From Pseudomonas sp. Irchel 3H7 (GTDB taxonomy: Bacteria; Pseudomonadota; Gammaproteobacteria; Pseudomonadales; Pseudomonadaceae), in the NCBI RefSeq assembly GCF_900187605.1, contig NZ_FYEA01000012.1, positions 32,448 through 96,447 on the forward strand: 64,000 nt of DNA. The letters run 5' to 3'. Positions 54,385-62,792 of the stretch are shown piece by piece (position 1 is the first letter of the stretch; every line of letters starts with the position of its first letter). The translations under genes were made by a program, and so were the position numbers. The notes under the pieces were generated by a model. That model was not told the DNA's origin. It searched no databases and worked only from the letters and a program-made list of their open reading frames with translations.

Positions 54385-54912
54385 CTAAGCCGCCGCTTTT
54401 TTGTTCGGATTGACCTGCACCACCCCCGCCCGCGCTTCGATCTGCTCTTTCAATTCATGCCGCATCCCGAGCATGAACGCCAACTCGGCCACCACAAACA
54501 ACGGCCCGACAATCAGCCCGCTGACGTCATCGACAAACGCCGGTTTGCGCCCTTCATAGTGATGCCCGACAAACTGGATCACCCAGCCCACCACAAACAT
54601 CGCCAGGCCGCTGCTCAGCCAGACCATGGTGCTCTGCTGCGCCAACACATGCCCGGCCCAGACGGATAAACCCATCAGCACGGTCATCAACACCCCGAGC
54701 TTCACTTCCAGGCGCAGGTAAAACCACGCCGAGGCCAGCGCCACGACAACGGCTGGAGATATCCACAAGCCACCCAGCGACCATTGCGGACGCGACAACA
54801 AAACCGCCACCGCCACCACAATCAGCGGAATGCCGATAAAGTGGCTGGCGATGTTGCGCGGATCACGGTGGTAGGCGGCGTATTGACTGAGGTGGTCGAC
54901 GAGGCTTTTCAT
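54385..54912 (-). CDS. Mpo1/DUF962-family membrane protein
   Basis: A 175-residue inner-membrane protein with about four helices, matching DUF962 (yeast Mpo1, a 2-hydroxy fatty acid dioxygenase). Conserved His are seen in YAAYHRDPRNIASHFIGIP and QFVGHHYEGRKPAF, the expected iron ligands. Bacterial substrates are not known. The ATG follows GGAGGAAC. Open sequence continues the frame far upstream but is non-coding. Confidence 0.82.
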   Translation of the reverse strand: MKSLVDHLSQYAAYHRDPRNIASHFIGIPLIVVAVAVLLSRPQWSLGGLWISPAVVVALASAWFYLRLEVKLGVLMTVLMGLSVWAGHVLAQQSTMVWLSSGLAMFVVGWVIQFVGHHYEGRKPAFVDDVSGLIVGPLFVVAELAFMLGMRHELKEQIEARAGVVQVNPNKKAAA

Positions 54913-54996
54913 TGTTGTTCCTCCGGTAGGGTTGATCGCATCATCCCTCGGGATCAGGGTTCGCTCTGTCAGGCAGGCGACAATCCAGGAGTGTTT

Positions 54997-55674
54997 ATGC
55001 AAATACGTTCGCGGCTGATGAGTGGCCAGTGGTTCAGTCATCTGCCGGTTTCCTTTCAGGATAGCTTGCTGGCGGCAGCGCGAGAGCGGCGGCTGACGGC
55101 GGGGCAGCGCTTGTTCCAGCGCGGCGATGCGCCGTGCGGTTTGTACGCAGTGCTCGATGGCGCCGTGCGCATCGGTGCGGTGAGCGAGCAGGGCAAGGAG
55201 GCGTTGTTGAGTCTGGTGGAAGCGCCGCACTGGTTCGGCGAGATCTGCCTGTTCGATGGTCAGCCGCGTACCCATGACGCCTACGCAGTCGGGCCGTGCA
55301 CGTTGCTGAATATTCCGCAGGCGACGTTGCTGAAACTGCTCGACGAACATCCGGTGTATTGGCGGCATCTGGCGCTGCTGATGAGCCACAAACTGCGCCT
55401 GGCCTTCATCAACCTCGAACAACTGAGCCTGCTGCCAGCGCCGGCGCGTCTGGCCCATCGCTTGCTGATGATCGCCGAGGGCTACGGCGAACTCGACGCG
55501 CCGCGTCGTGTACTGCAACTGCCGCAGGAGCAGTTGGCATCGATGCTGTCGCTGTCGCGGCAGACCACCAACCAGATCCTCAAGGATTTGCAGGGGCAGG
55601 GGATTATCGGGCTTGGGTATGGCGAGATCGAAATCCTCGACCCCGCGCGATTGCGCGCCCTGGCCACGATCTGA
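54997..55674 (+). CDS. Crp/Fnr-family transcriptional regulator
   Basis: A 225-residue regulator with a cyclic-nucleotide-binding-like beta-roll (about 15-125, GDAPCGLYAVLDGAVRIGAVSEQGKEALLSLVEAPHWFGEICLFD) and a C-terminal helix-turn-helix (LPQEQLASMLSLSRQTTNQILKDLQ). The N-terminal Cys cluster of Fnr is absent, so iron-sulfur oxygen sensing is not expected. The ATG follows CAGGAG. It is divergent from the Mpo1-like gene, which it may control, although this is only proximity. Confidence 0.85.
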   Translation: MQIRSRLMSGQWFSHLPVSFQDSLLAAARERRLTAGQRLFQRGDAPCGLYAVLDGAVRIGAVSEQGKEALLSLVEAPHWFGEICLFDGQPRTHDAYAVGPCTLLNIPQATLLKLLDEHPVYWRHLALLMSHKLRLAFINLEQLSLLPAPARLAHRLLMIAEGYGELDAPRRVLQLPQEQLASMLSLSRQTTNQILKDLQGQGIIGLGYGEIEILDPARLRALATI

Positions 55675-55688
55675 CAATGCACCCCAGC

Positions 55689-55785
55689 CCCTGTGGGAGC
55701 TGGCTTGCCAGCGATAGCGGTGCATCAGCCGACATCGATGTCTGCTGTACGGACGCCATCGCTGGCAAGCCAGGCTCCCACAGGT
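55689..55785. repeat. REP doublet, type C
   Basis: Inverted copies of CCTGTGGGAGC(C)TGGCTTGCCAGCGAT lie after the Crp-family gene. This is the same element as the one embedded at the start of the 14.9 kb lipoprotein gene. Confidence 0.85.
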
Positions 55786-55822
55786 TTTTTTGGTGTTCGT
55801 GATATCTGGAGCAAAGCACAGA

Positions 55823-55915
55823 CCTGTAGGAGTGAGCCTGCTCGCGATAGCCATCTATCAGTTAGCCAATGGGTGACTGACATACCGCTATCGCGAGCAG
55901 GCTCACTCCTACAGG
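55823..55915. repeat. REP doublet, type B
   Basis: Inverted copies of CCTGTAGGAGTGAGCCTGCTCGCGATAGC lie 37 bp after a type C pair, so two REP families sit back to back between the convergent genes. Confidence 0.85.
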
Positions 55916-55930
55916 GGATCTGTGTTGATT

Positions 55931-56341
55931 TTACGAACCGCGATAGGTCGAGAAACCGTACGGGCTGAGCAGCAGCGGGATGTGGTAATGCTGATCGGTT
56001 TGCTTCACTTCAAAAATCACCGGAATTTCCGGGAAGAACGTGTCGTGCTTGACCTTCTTGAAGTACTCGCCGGTTTTGAACACCACACGGTATTCACCCG
56101 CTTCAAAAGGCTGTTTGGCCGGGAACAGTTCGGCAATCCGCCCTTGTTCATTGGTCGTGCCTTGAGCAAGAGGCTGCCAGTTCTCGCCGACGTGTTTTTC
56201 CAGGGTCACGTTAATGCCCGGCGACGGCAGGCCGTTTTCCAGGTTGAGCACGTGCACGCTCAGCGGGTTGCCGGCAGCCAGGGCCAGGCTGGAAAAAGCG
56301 CTCAGGCCGAGCGCGGCAAGGGTCATGCGCAAAGTCGTCAT
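55931..56341 (-). CDS. hiuH: Periplasmic 5-hydroxyisourate hydrolase (transthyretin-like)
   Basis: A 136-residue protein with a cleavable signal (MTTLRMTLAALGLSAFSSLALA) and a transthyretin-like domain. Hallmarks are LSVHVLNLENGLP (first His), the DQHYHIPLLLSPYGFS segment and the C-terminal YRGS tetrapeptide that completes the active site. The enzyme hydrolyses 5-hydroxyisourate, a urate oxidation product; the secreted form is the one found next to HprSR in E. coli (YedX). It follows a GlcG-like gene by 12 bp, in an operon divergent from a two-component system. The start has AAGGAG. Confidence 0.88.
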   Translation of the reverse strand: MTTLRMTLAALGLSAFSSLALAAGNPLSVHVLNLENGLPSPGINVTLEKHVGENWQPLAQGTTNEQGRIAELFPAKQPFEAGEYRVVFKTGEYFKKVKHDTFFPEIPVIFEVKQTDQHYHIPLLLSPYGFSTYRGS

Positions 56342-56353
56342 GGATGGAACTCC

Positions 56354-56836
56354 TTATTGGGAACGGGTAGCGGCCAGACCGGTTTTTTCGGCCGCCTTGA
56401 TCGCACAGTTTTCGTCTTGCTCGCCGCCGGAACCGGCCACGCCTATCGCACCGACCAGTTCATCAGCGGCGAACAGCGGAATCCCGCCGCCAAGCAGCAG
56501 CAGTTCGTCGAGAGTGTTGAGGTTGGCGGTTTGCGGATTGCTGCGAGCGCGTTCGGCAAATAGCCGCGTGGCGGTTTTGGTCGACAGCGCGGTGTAGGCC
56601 TTGCGTTGGCTGGCAGCCGTGTTGTGCGGGCCGACACCGTCGCCGCGCAGGGTCACCAACAGATTGCCGCCCCGATCGAGCACCGACACCGTGCCGGTGC
56701 AGTTGGCCATTGCCGTGTCGGCGAGCAGCCGTGCGGTTTTCAGGTCGAGATCGGCGTGACGCGGCAGTTCCGGGCCTGCGAACACGCTGGCACTGAGGCC
56801 GAGGGCCAGGCTGGCTACAAGGTATTTGACGGTCAT
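56354..56836 (-). CDS. Secreted GlcG/HbpS-family protein
   Basis: A 160-residue periplasmic protein with signal peptide MTVKYLVASLALGLSASVFA and a GlcG/HbpS (DUF336) domain (VSVLDRGGNLLVTLRGDGVGPHNT, then GGGIPLFAADELVGAIGVAGSGGEQDENCA). HbpS of Streptomyces binds haem and works with a two-component sensor. Whether this one binds haem or an iron ligand is not visible. It is the first gene of the operon facing the response regulator, so a sensing or scavenging role under oxidative stress is plausible. Confidence 0.82.
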   Translation of the reverse strand: MTVKYLVASLALGLSASVFAGPELPRHADLDLKTARLLADTAMANCTGTVSVLDRGGNLLVTLRGDGVGPHNTAASQRKAYTALSTKTATRLFAERARSNPQTANLNTLDELLLLGGGIPLFAADELVGAIGVAGSGGEQDENCAIKAAEKTGLAATRSQ

Positions 56837-56902
56837 GGACAGGCTCCAAAAGCGAAGGTCGTCACCTTAATCGCCGTCCTTCGTCAGAACCTCGTCAGTC
56901 TG

Positions 56903-56918
56903 ATTACAAGTTTGTAAT
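56903..56918. promoter_or_regulatory. HprR/CusR-type response regulator box
   Basis: ATTACAA-GT-TTGTAAT is a perfect inverted repeat centred between the two divergent operons, 67 bp from the GlcG-like start and 55 bp from the regulator start. It closely matches the E. coli HprR box, CATTACAA-NN-TTGTAATG (my recollection of the published consensus). It is well placed to control both directions. Confidence 0.65.
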
Positions 56919-56972
56919 GGGCAACGCCGGCGAAGGCGCCTAGCCTGTACGCCTGATCAATCGAGGTGTGCC

Positions 56973-57653
56973 ATGCGTTTGCTGGTCGTAGAAGATGAAG
57001 CCAAAACCGCGAATTTCCTCGCCAAAGGCTTGGGCGAGTCGGGTTTTGCCGTGGACGTGGCGCTCAATGGCCTCGATGGCCGTTACTTTATCGAGCAACA
57101 GGAATATGACCTGATCATCCTCGACGTGATGCTCCCCGGGCTCAACGGCTGGCAATTGCTGCAGCTGATCCGCCAGCGCGGCGCCACGCCGGTATTGTTC
57201 CTGACCGCCAAGGACGCCATTGAAGACCGCGTGCGCGGCCTCGAACTGGGCGCTGACGATTACTTGCTCAAGCCCTTCGCCTTCGCCGAACTGCTCGCAC
57301 GGGTACGCACGTTGCTACGGCGCGGGCCGATGCGCGAAGCCGAGTCGTACACCATCGCCGATCTGGAAATCGATGTGTTGCGCCGCCGTGTCAGTCGCGG
57401 CGGCCAGCGCATTGCCCTGACCAACAAGGAGTTCGCCTTGTTGCAATTGCTCGCCAGCCGTCAGGGCGAAGTGCTGTCGCGCACGCTGATCGCCTCGCAG
57501 GTGTGGAACCTGAATTTTGACAGCGACACCAACATGGTCGAAGTCGCCGTGCGGCGTTTGCGTTCGAAAGTCGATGATCCGTACATGCCGAAACTTATCC
57601 ACACCGTGCGCGGTGTCGGTTATCAACTGGAAGCGCCGGACGATGCGCTCTAA
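56973..57653 (+). CDS. OmpR-family response regulator (HprR/CusR/CopR-like)
   Basis: A 226-residue regulator with a receiver (acidic E7-D8, phospho-acceptor D51 in LIILDVMLPG, Lys in LLKPFAF) and a winged-helix output domain (about 125-222, TNKEFALLQLLASRQGEVLSR ... NMVEVAVRRLRSKVDD). This subgroup answers copper or peroxide. The sensor gene starts inside its end. It is divergent from the hiuH operon with an HprR-type box between, the same arrangement in principle as E. coli hprRS-hiuH. Confidence 0.87.
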   Translation: MRLLVVEDEAKTANFLAKGLGESGFAVDVALNGLDGRYFIEQQEYDLIILDVMLPGLNGWQLLQLIRQRGATPVLFLTAKDAIEDRVRGLELGADDYLLKPFAFAELLARVRTLLRRGPMREAESYTIADLEIDVLRRRVSRGGQRIALTNKEFALLQLLASRQGEVLSRTLIASQVWNLNFDSDTNMVEVAVRRLRSKVDDPYMPKLIHTVRGVGYQLEAPDDAL

Positions 57654-59031
57654 GTCGATCGCCTGGCGACTGGCGCTGGCGTTCGCCATTGTTTGCGCCT
57701 TGGTACTGAGCACGATTGGCGTGTTTCTCTACCGCTCGCTGGCCTCGGAAATCGCCTACCGCGACGACCTCGCGTTGCTCGGTCGACTGGAGCAAGTGCG
57801 CGCCTTGCTCGCCGACAGCGACAGCCTCGATGCCTTGCAGGCACGGCCACGGCTGTATCAAAACATGCTCGGCAATCTCGACAGTCTGTTGCTGGTGCGC
57901 CGTGCCAACGGATCGAGCGTGATCGCGATCAATCCCCGTCAACGCGATTTGCCCGCGCTGAACGCCATCCCCCGCGAGCAAACGCCAAAGCGTCCCGATG
58001 TACTCACGTGGCAAGCGCCGGACGGTGCTGAACTGGCGCTGTTATCCGGCGAAGCGCAAGGGCCGAACGGCGAGCCGTTGACGGTCATCGCCGGCAAAGT
58101 GTTGAGCGAGCGCGAGCAGATGCTCGGCAGCTATCGCATGCGCTTGTACCTGTCGGTTGGACTGGGCGCGTTGCTCGCTTTTGCCTTGGGCTTGCTCTTG
58201 CTGCGCCGGGGCCTGCAACCGTTGCGGCAGTTGAGCGAAGCGGTGCGCGGCATCGATCTGCGTAGCCTTGATCAACGCCTGCCTGCCAATGGCACGCCGG
58301 CAGAATTGCTTGAACCGGTGCAGGCGCTCAACGGCATGCTCGCGCGGCTGGACGATAGCGTGCAGCGCCTGTCGCAGTTCTCCGCCGACCTCGCCCACGA
58401 AATCCGCACGCCGCTACACACCTTGTTGGCGAGTAACGGTCAGGCGCTGAATCATCCGCGCAGCACGGCGGAGTATCAGGAAGTCCTGGCCTCGAACATG
58501 GAAGAGTTCGAACGGCTCAAGCGCATGGCGGAAAACCTGATGTTCCTCGCCCGTGCCGAGCAGGCCGAGCGGGCGCTGAATTTGCAAATCCTGGATTTGC
58601 ACAGCGTTGGCGGTGAGCTGTGTGATTACTTTGAAGCCTTGGCGGATGACCGTGACGTGCGGCTGGACAATCAACTGCACGGTGAACTGCTTGCCGATCA
58701 GCAACTGTTGCAACGGGCGCTCGGCAATCTGTTGGCCAATGCCGTGCGTCATGCCGATCAAGGATCGGTGATCAGTCTGCGTCGCCGCGACGAGTCGGGT
58801 GAGTGCTGGTTGCAAGTGCACAACCATGGCCCGGCGATTGCGCATGAACATCTGAGCAGACTGTTCGACCGCTTCTACCGCGTCGATCCTTCACGGGCAG
58901 AGCCGGGGGATTCGGGTGGCTTGGGGCTGGCGATCGTGCAGTCGATCATGCAGTTGCATGGGGGACAGGTGCGGGTGAGTAGTGATGCTGACGGCACTGT
59001 TTTTGAGCTGGGGTTTGTGGTGAGCAAGTGA
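57643..59031 (+). CDS. Membrane sensor histidine kinase (HprS/CusS-like)
   Basis: A 462-residue kinase. Helix 1 (about 8-30), a periplasmic sensor of about 135 residues, helix 2 (about 167-189), HAMP (about 190-243), then the phospho-acceptor His252 in SADLAHEIRTPLH. ATPase motifs are NLLANAVRHA (N box), FDRFYRVD and GGLGLAIV (G boxes). The annotation family is heavy-metal sensor kinase. The periplasmic part shows no Met/His-rich copper cluster and no Cys, so metal binding is not evident, and redox sensing through Met is possible. The 11-bp overlap with the regulator indicates coupling. Confidence 0.87.
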   Translation: MRSKSIAWRLALAFAIVCALVLSTIGVFLYRSLASEIAYRDDLALLGRLEQVRALLADSDSLDALQARPRLYQNMLGNLDSLLLVRRANGSSVIAINPRQRDLPALNAIPREQTPKRPDVLTWQAPDGAELALLSGEAQGPNGEPLTVIAGKVLSEREQMLGSYRMRLYLSVGLGALLAFALGLLLLRRGLQPLRQLSEAVRGIDLRSLDQRLPANGTPAELLEPVQALNGMLARLDDSVQRLSQFSADLAHEIRTPLHTLLASNGQALNHPRSTAEYQEVLASNMEEFERLKRMAENLMFLARAEQAERALNLQILDLHSVGGELCDYFEALADDRDVRLDNQLHGELLADQQLLQRALGNLLANAVRHADQGSVISLRRRDESGECWLQVHNHGPAIAHEHLSRLFDRFYRVDPSRAEPGDSGGLGLAIVQSIMQLHGGQVRVSSDADGTVFELGFVVSK

Positions 59032-59076
59032 TTGCTTCGTGATCACTGGGAACTAGGCTAATCTTGTTCAGTGAGT

Positions 59077-59131
59077 GCATCAAATGCGATGCAAATTAAA
59101 CATATATCTAAATTTGCACCATATTTGATGC
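59077..59131. promoter_or_regulatory. Paired HipB operators upstream of hipBA
   Basis: Two related 16-bp sites in opposite orientation: GCATCAAATGCGATGC (59077-59092) and GCACCATATTTGATGC (59116-59131, complement GCATCAAATATGGTGC). Both are inverted repeats of GCATC/GATGC type, 39 bp apart centre to centre. Between them lies AT-rich sequence likely to hold the -10 box, and the second site ends just before the ribosome-binding site AGGAAG. Confidence 0.6.
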
Positions 59132-59141
59132 AGGAAGCCCT

Positions 59142-59390
59142 ATGGAACAGCTTGGCGAGTTGATCAAAGCCCTGCGCAAGGCGAACAAAATGACCCAGCA
59201 GGCACTGGCTCAGCAATACGGAATGAGCCGCGCGACGATTTCGGGGATCGAAAACAACACTATTTCGGAAATCGGCCTGCGCAAAGTCGAAGCGATCCTC
59301 AACGGGTTTGGCTATGAGCTGACTGCGGTTCCGCGTCAGTCCCGTCGACCGACACTCGATACGCTGCAAAAGGTCAACTTCCATGACTGA
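59142..59390 (+). CDS. hipB: HipB-like XRE-family antitoxin
   Basis: An 82-residue helix-turn-helix protein (MEQLGELIKALRKANKMTQQ, then AQQYGMSRATISGIENN) of the Xre/Cro type. It should bind the paired operators and neutralise HipA. Its frame overlaps hipA by 8 bp. The C-terminal tail (RPTLDTLQKVNFHD) may reach into HipA, as the E. coli HipB tail does, but this is inference. Confidence 0.87.
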   Translation: MEQLGELIKALRKANKMTQQALAQQYGMSRATISGIENNTISEIGLRKVEAILNGFGYELTAVPRQSRRPTLDTLQKVNFHD

Positions 59391-60606
59391 GTCGTCAGAT
59401 CGATTAAATGTCTGTGTCGGCGGGCAAGCGGTGGGAACGTTGGCGCGCGGGCAAGATCGAGTCGACAGCGTCTTCAGTTACCGCGAAGAAACCAGTGCTG
59501 GAAATGCCGTGTCACTGACAATGCCGTCCCGGCTGGAGAGTTATCTTTGGGAGCATGGCATTCATCCGGTTTTCGAGATGAATCTGCCCGAAGGCGCCCT
59601 TCGTGATGAGTTGGTTCGGCGTTTCAGCAAAGCGGTTCGCGGCTTCGATGACTTTGCATTGCTGGCCATTGTCGGCCCCTATCAGCTCGGTCGGTTATCC
59701 ATTGCCAGCCCATCGATGACGGATCGCCCGCCTGAAACGTCGCTGGCCGATCTGCTGGTGCACGATGGTGCGCAAGGCTTGTTCGAGGATCTGTTGCAAA
59801 CCTATGGCCAGTATTCCGGAGTGTCTGGGGTGCAGCCTAAAGTGCTGGTACGTGACAGTGCGGCTGCGATTGATCGTCTGACGCATCGGGGATCGACCCA
59901 TTTGGTCAAAGCTTTTCGGGCTGATGAATATCCGCATTTGGCGACCAACGAATACTTCTGCATGCGTGCCGCGCAACACTGCGGGCTAGACGTGCCGAAC
60001 TTCGAGCTCAGCGAACATGGCAGGTTTCTGGTTATCGAGCGCTTTGATTTGAGCGCTACGGGCTACCTGGGTTTTGAGGACTTCTGCGTACTCAACGGTT
60101 GGCCGTCGAAAGCCAAATACGACGGCTCTTACGAAGGCGCGGCCCGGCAGATCAAAGCGTTTGTTTCGCCTGCATTGCTCAATCTGGCGCTGGAAGCATT
60201 TTTCAAGATTGTGGCTTTGTCCGCAGGCGTGAAAAACGGCGACGCTCATCTCAAAAACTTCGGCGTGCTTTACGAAAGCTGCGGCGAGGAATCGACAATC
60301 AGACTCGCGCCCGCATACGACATCATCACCACATCGGTCTACATAAAGAACGACAGTATGGCGTTGCTCTTGGGTGGCTCGAAGGCTTGGCCCAAGCACA
60401 AAATGCTGATGCGGTTCGGTCGTACGGCCTGCAATCTGACGGAGGCGCGTTGCAATGAATTACTGCAGCAAGTCGCTAACGGTATGCAGGTGGCAATGGG
60501 CGAAATGGCGGAGTACGGCGCCAGTCATCCGGCGTTCGCCGCGATGGGTGCTGCGATGATCGAACAATGGTCATCTGGTATGGAACGCAGTCTGGCTAAA
60601 GGCTGA
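59383..60606 (+). CDS. hipA: HipA-family serine/threonine kinase toxin
   Basis: A 407-residue HipA-type kinase. The N-terminal subdomain (about 1-120) is followed by the Gly-rich loop YSGVSGVQPK with a Ser that could be autophosphorylated, then the catalytic loop KNGDAHLKNF (general-base Asp) and the metal-binding Asp in APAYDIITT. All kinase residues appear intact. E. coli HipA phosphorylates glutamyl-tRNA synthetase and induces persistence; the target here is not shown. It is translated from within the end of hipB. Confidence 0.87.
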   Translation: MTESSDRLNVCVGGQAVGTLARGQDRVDSVFSYREETSAGNAVSLTMPSRLESYLWEHGIHPVFEMNLPEGALRDELVRRFSKAVRGFDDFALLAIVGPYQLGRLSIASPSMTDRPPETSLADLLVHDGAQGLFEDLLQTYGQYSGVSGVQPKVLVRDSAAAIDRLTHRGSTHLVKAFRADEYPHLATNEYFCMRAAQHCGLDVPNFELSEHGRFLVIERFDLSATGYLGFEDFCVLNGWPSKAKYDGSYEGAARQIKAFVSPALLNLALEAFFKIVALSAGVKNGDAHLKNFGVLYESCGEESTIRLAPAYDIITTSVYIKNDSMALLLGGSKAWPKHKMLMRFGRTACNLTEARCNELLQQVANGMQVAMGEMAEYGASHPAFAAMGAAMIEQWSSGMERSLAKG

Positions 60607-60609
60607 CGA

Positions 60610-61614
60610 TCAGCGCAAGCCATCGCGAAACTGCCCCGGCGTCATCCCCGTCCAGCGCTTGAAAGCACGGCTGAAACTACTGGTGTCGGCAAACCCGAGC
60701 AGATAACTCACCTCACTCAACGAACACTGCGGATCGCGCAGGTGCAGCAGCGCCAGATTTTCGCGGCTCTCATTGAGCAATGTGTCGAAGCGACAACCCT
60801 CATCCGCCAGATGCCTTTGCAGGCTGCGCAAACTCAGGTGCAACGCCTGGGCAATCCGTTCTGCACTGGGTTCACCTTCCGGCAGTTGTTCTTCAATGGC
60901 ATCGCGCACCTTGCGCTCCCAGGTCAACGGCTGGAGCTGAGCCATGGTGCGTTTGAGCACTGCCTCATTGTGTTCGGCAAGTTCCGGGTTGGCGTCGTCG
61001 AGGTGGCTGTCGAAATCGGCGAGGGCGAACTCCAGACGATCCTCGGCACAGCCGAAATGCACCGGGGCGCGGAAGACTTTGTGCCATTGGTGCACATCGC
61101 TCGGTTCCGGGCGTCGCAGGTAAACCGCCAGCGGTGCGTAGTCGCGGCCGAGGCGATTGCGGCAGGTGCGCACGTAGATCGCGGTGAACGCGTCGATGGC
61201 TTCGAAGGCTGGCGCCGGATTGCCTGACGGAATCTTCAGACGGAATTGATAGCGGTCGTCGCTGCGGCTCAGTTCCAGTTCCAGCGCATCGCTGACCACC
61301 GGGTGATAACGCACGATGCGCTCGAACACCTCGCGCAAACTGCCGCTGGCCACCAGCGCATAACCGAGGGCATGGAACGTGGTCGGGCTGACGAACCGCG
61401 ACACGCGCAAACCAATCGCCGGGTCGCCGCTGACCTGCACGGCAATTTCCCACAGGCGCGTAGTGCCGGACAGCGGATAGCGTGCGTTGGGGTCGTCCAT
61501 CAAATTCGGATCGAGCCCGGCCTGCTGGCACAGGGCAATGCTGTCCAGTCCCAGCGCGTCGAGTTGCTTGCGCAAGGCACGGGTCCAGCTGGCGAGGGAG
61601 GTCGGTTCCTTCAT
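60610..61614 (-). CDS. AraC-family regulator with arabinose-binding-like N-domain
   Basis: A 334-residue regulator. The N-terminal domain (about 20-210, QQAGLDPNLMDDPNARYPLS and FVSPTTFHALGYAL) belongs to the family seen in OruR/ArgR-type AraC proteins. The C-terminal part has two helix-turn-helices (ERIAQALHLSLRSLQRHLADEG and LSEVSYLLGFADTSSFSRAFKRWTG). It is divergent from the desaturase gene over 100 bp and is the natural candidate to control it. The start has GGAAG upstream. Confidence 0.87.
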   Translation of the reverse strand: MKEPTSLASWTRALRKQLDALGLDSIALCQQAGLDPNLMDDPNARYPLSGTTRLWEIAVQVSGDPAIGLRVSRFVSPTTFHALGYALVASGSLREVFERIVRYHPVVSDALELELSRSDDRYQFRLKIPSGNPAPAFEAIDAFTAIYVRTCRNRLGRDYAPLAVYLRRPEPSDVHQWHKVFRAPVHFGCAEDRLEFALADFDSHLDDANPELAEHNEAVLKRTMAQLQPLTWERKVRDAIEEQLPEGEPSAERIAQALHLSLRSLQRHLADEGCRFDTLLNESRENLALLHLRDPQCSLSEVSYLLGFADTSSFSRAFKRWTGMTPGQFRDGLR

Positions 61615-61714
61615 GCTGATTGGCGCTTCCGGTCAACAGGTTGGCGTTCTTGGCTACCGCAATTGAAGCCTTGGCGAGGCACGATGCGAACATCATAGAC
61701 CCGAGGATGGAAGC

Positions 61715-62785
61715 ATGGACGGTACTTCTGCAAGTCCCCAACGACACAAAGCGGCCCAGCGATCAGCGCATATTCGCCAAGTGGTGCTGGCCAAAGGCGT
61801 CGAACTGCGCGAGCGCTACCCGATTCTCAAGCATCAGGATGCGCTGGGTGCGGGGATTCTGGCGTTTGCCCTGATCGGGATGATGGGTTCGGCGGCGCTG
61901 TACATCAGCGGCCACATGGCGTGGTGGGTTTGCCTGCTGCTCAATGCGTTTTTCGCGTCGCTGACCCATGAGCTGGAGCACGACCTGATCCACAGCATGT
62001 ATTTCCGCAAACAGCGCGTGCCGCACAACCTGATGATGGGCCTGGTGTGGCTGGCGCGGCCGAGTACGATCAATCCGTGGATTCGTCGGCATCTGCACCT
62101 CAATCACCACAAGGTCTCCGGCACTGAAACCGACATGGAAGAACGCGCGATCACCAACGGCGAGCCGTGGGGTTTTGCGCGCTTGCTGATGGTCGGCGAC
62201 AACGTGATGTCGGCATTCATCCGCATGCTGCGGGCCAAGACCTGGGCGCATAAGTTCAGCATCATCAAGCGCACGTTGAAGGTCTACGCGCCGCTGGCGC
62301 TGGTGCATTGGGGCGCGTGGTATGTGTTTCTCGGTTTTCATGCGGCCAATGGCATCGCTTATCTGCTGGGCTCGCCGATCGAATGGTCAGCGACCACATT
62401 GTCGGTGATGCAGGTGATCGATATCGCTGCTGTGGTGATTATCGGTCCGAATGTGTTGCGCACCTTTTGTCTGCACTTCATCAGCTCGAACATGCATTAC
62501 TACGGCGATGTCGAGTTGGGTAATGTGCTGCAGCAGTGTCAGGTGCTGAACCCTTGGTGGTTGTGGCCGTTGCAGGCGTTCTGCTTCAATTTTGGCAGCA
62601 GCCACGGGATTCATCATTTTGTGGTGAAGGAGCCGTTTTACATCCGTCAGATGACTGTGCCGGTGGCGCATAAGGTGATGCGTGAGATGGGCGTGCGGTT
62701 TAATGATTTTGGCACGTTTGGGCGGGCGAACCGGTTTGTTCGTCGGGATGAAGTTGCGGTGTCTGGTGAGGCGGTGGAGGCCTGA
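61715..62785 (+). CDS. Membrane fatty acid desaturase family protein
   Basis: A 356-residue di-iron membrane protein with His boxes HELEHD, HLHLNHHK and HGIHHF and about four helices. It differs from DesA in box spacing and length and has no long C-terminal helix, so it is not a duplicate. The family includes desaturases and hydroxylases (AlkB/FA_desaturase type), and the substrate is not evident. An AraC regulator is divergent. The ATG follows AGGATGGA. Confidence 0.85.
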   Translation: MDGTSASPQRHKAAQRSAHIRQVVLAKGVELRERYPILKHQDALGAGILAFALIGMMGSAALYISGHMAWWVCLLLNAFFASLTHELEHDLIHSMYFRKQRVPHNLMMGLVWLARPSTINPWIRRHLHLNHHKVSGTETDMEERAITNGEPWGFARLLMVGDNVMSAFIRMLRAKTWAHKFSIIKRTLKVYAPLALVHWGAWYVFLGFHAANGIAYLLGSPIEWSATTLSVMQVIDIAAVVIIGPNVLRTFCLHFISSNMHYYGDVELGNVLQQCQVLNPWWLWPLQAFCFNFGSSHGIHHFVVKEPFYIRQMTVPVAHKVMREMGVRFNDFGTFGRANRFVRRDEVAVSGEAVEA

Positions 62786-62792
62786 CGAGTTG

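Noticed and set aside
7912..55915. REP pairs as CRISPR repeats or transposon ends
   Set aside because: They occur as isolated inverted doublets scattered between genes, without regular spacers, cas genes, transposase or target duplications. They fit known REP families.
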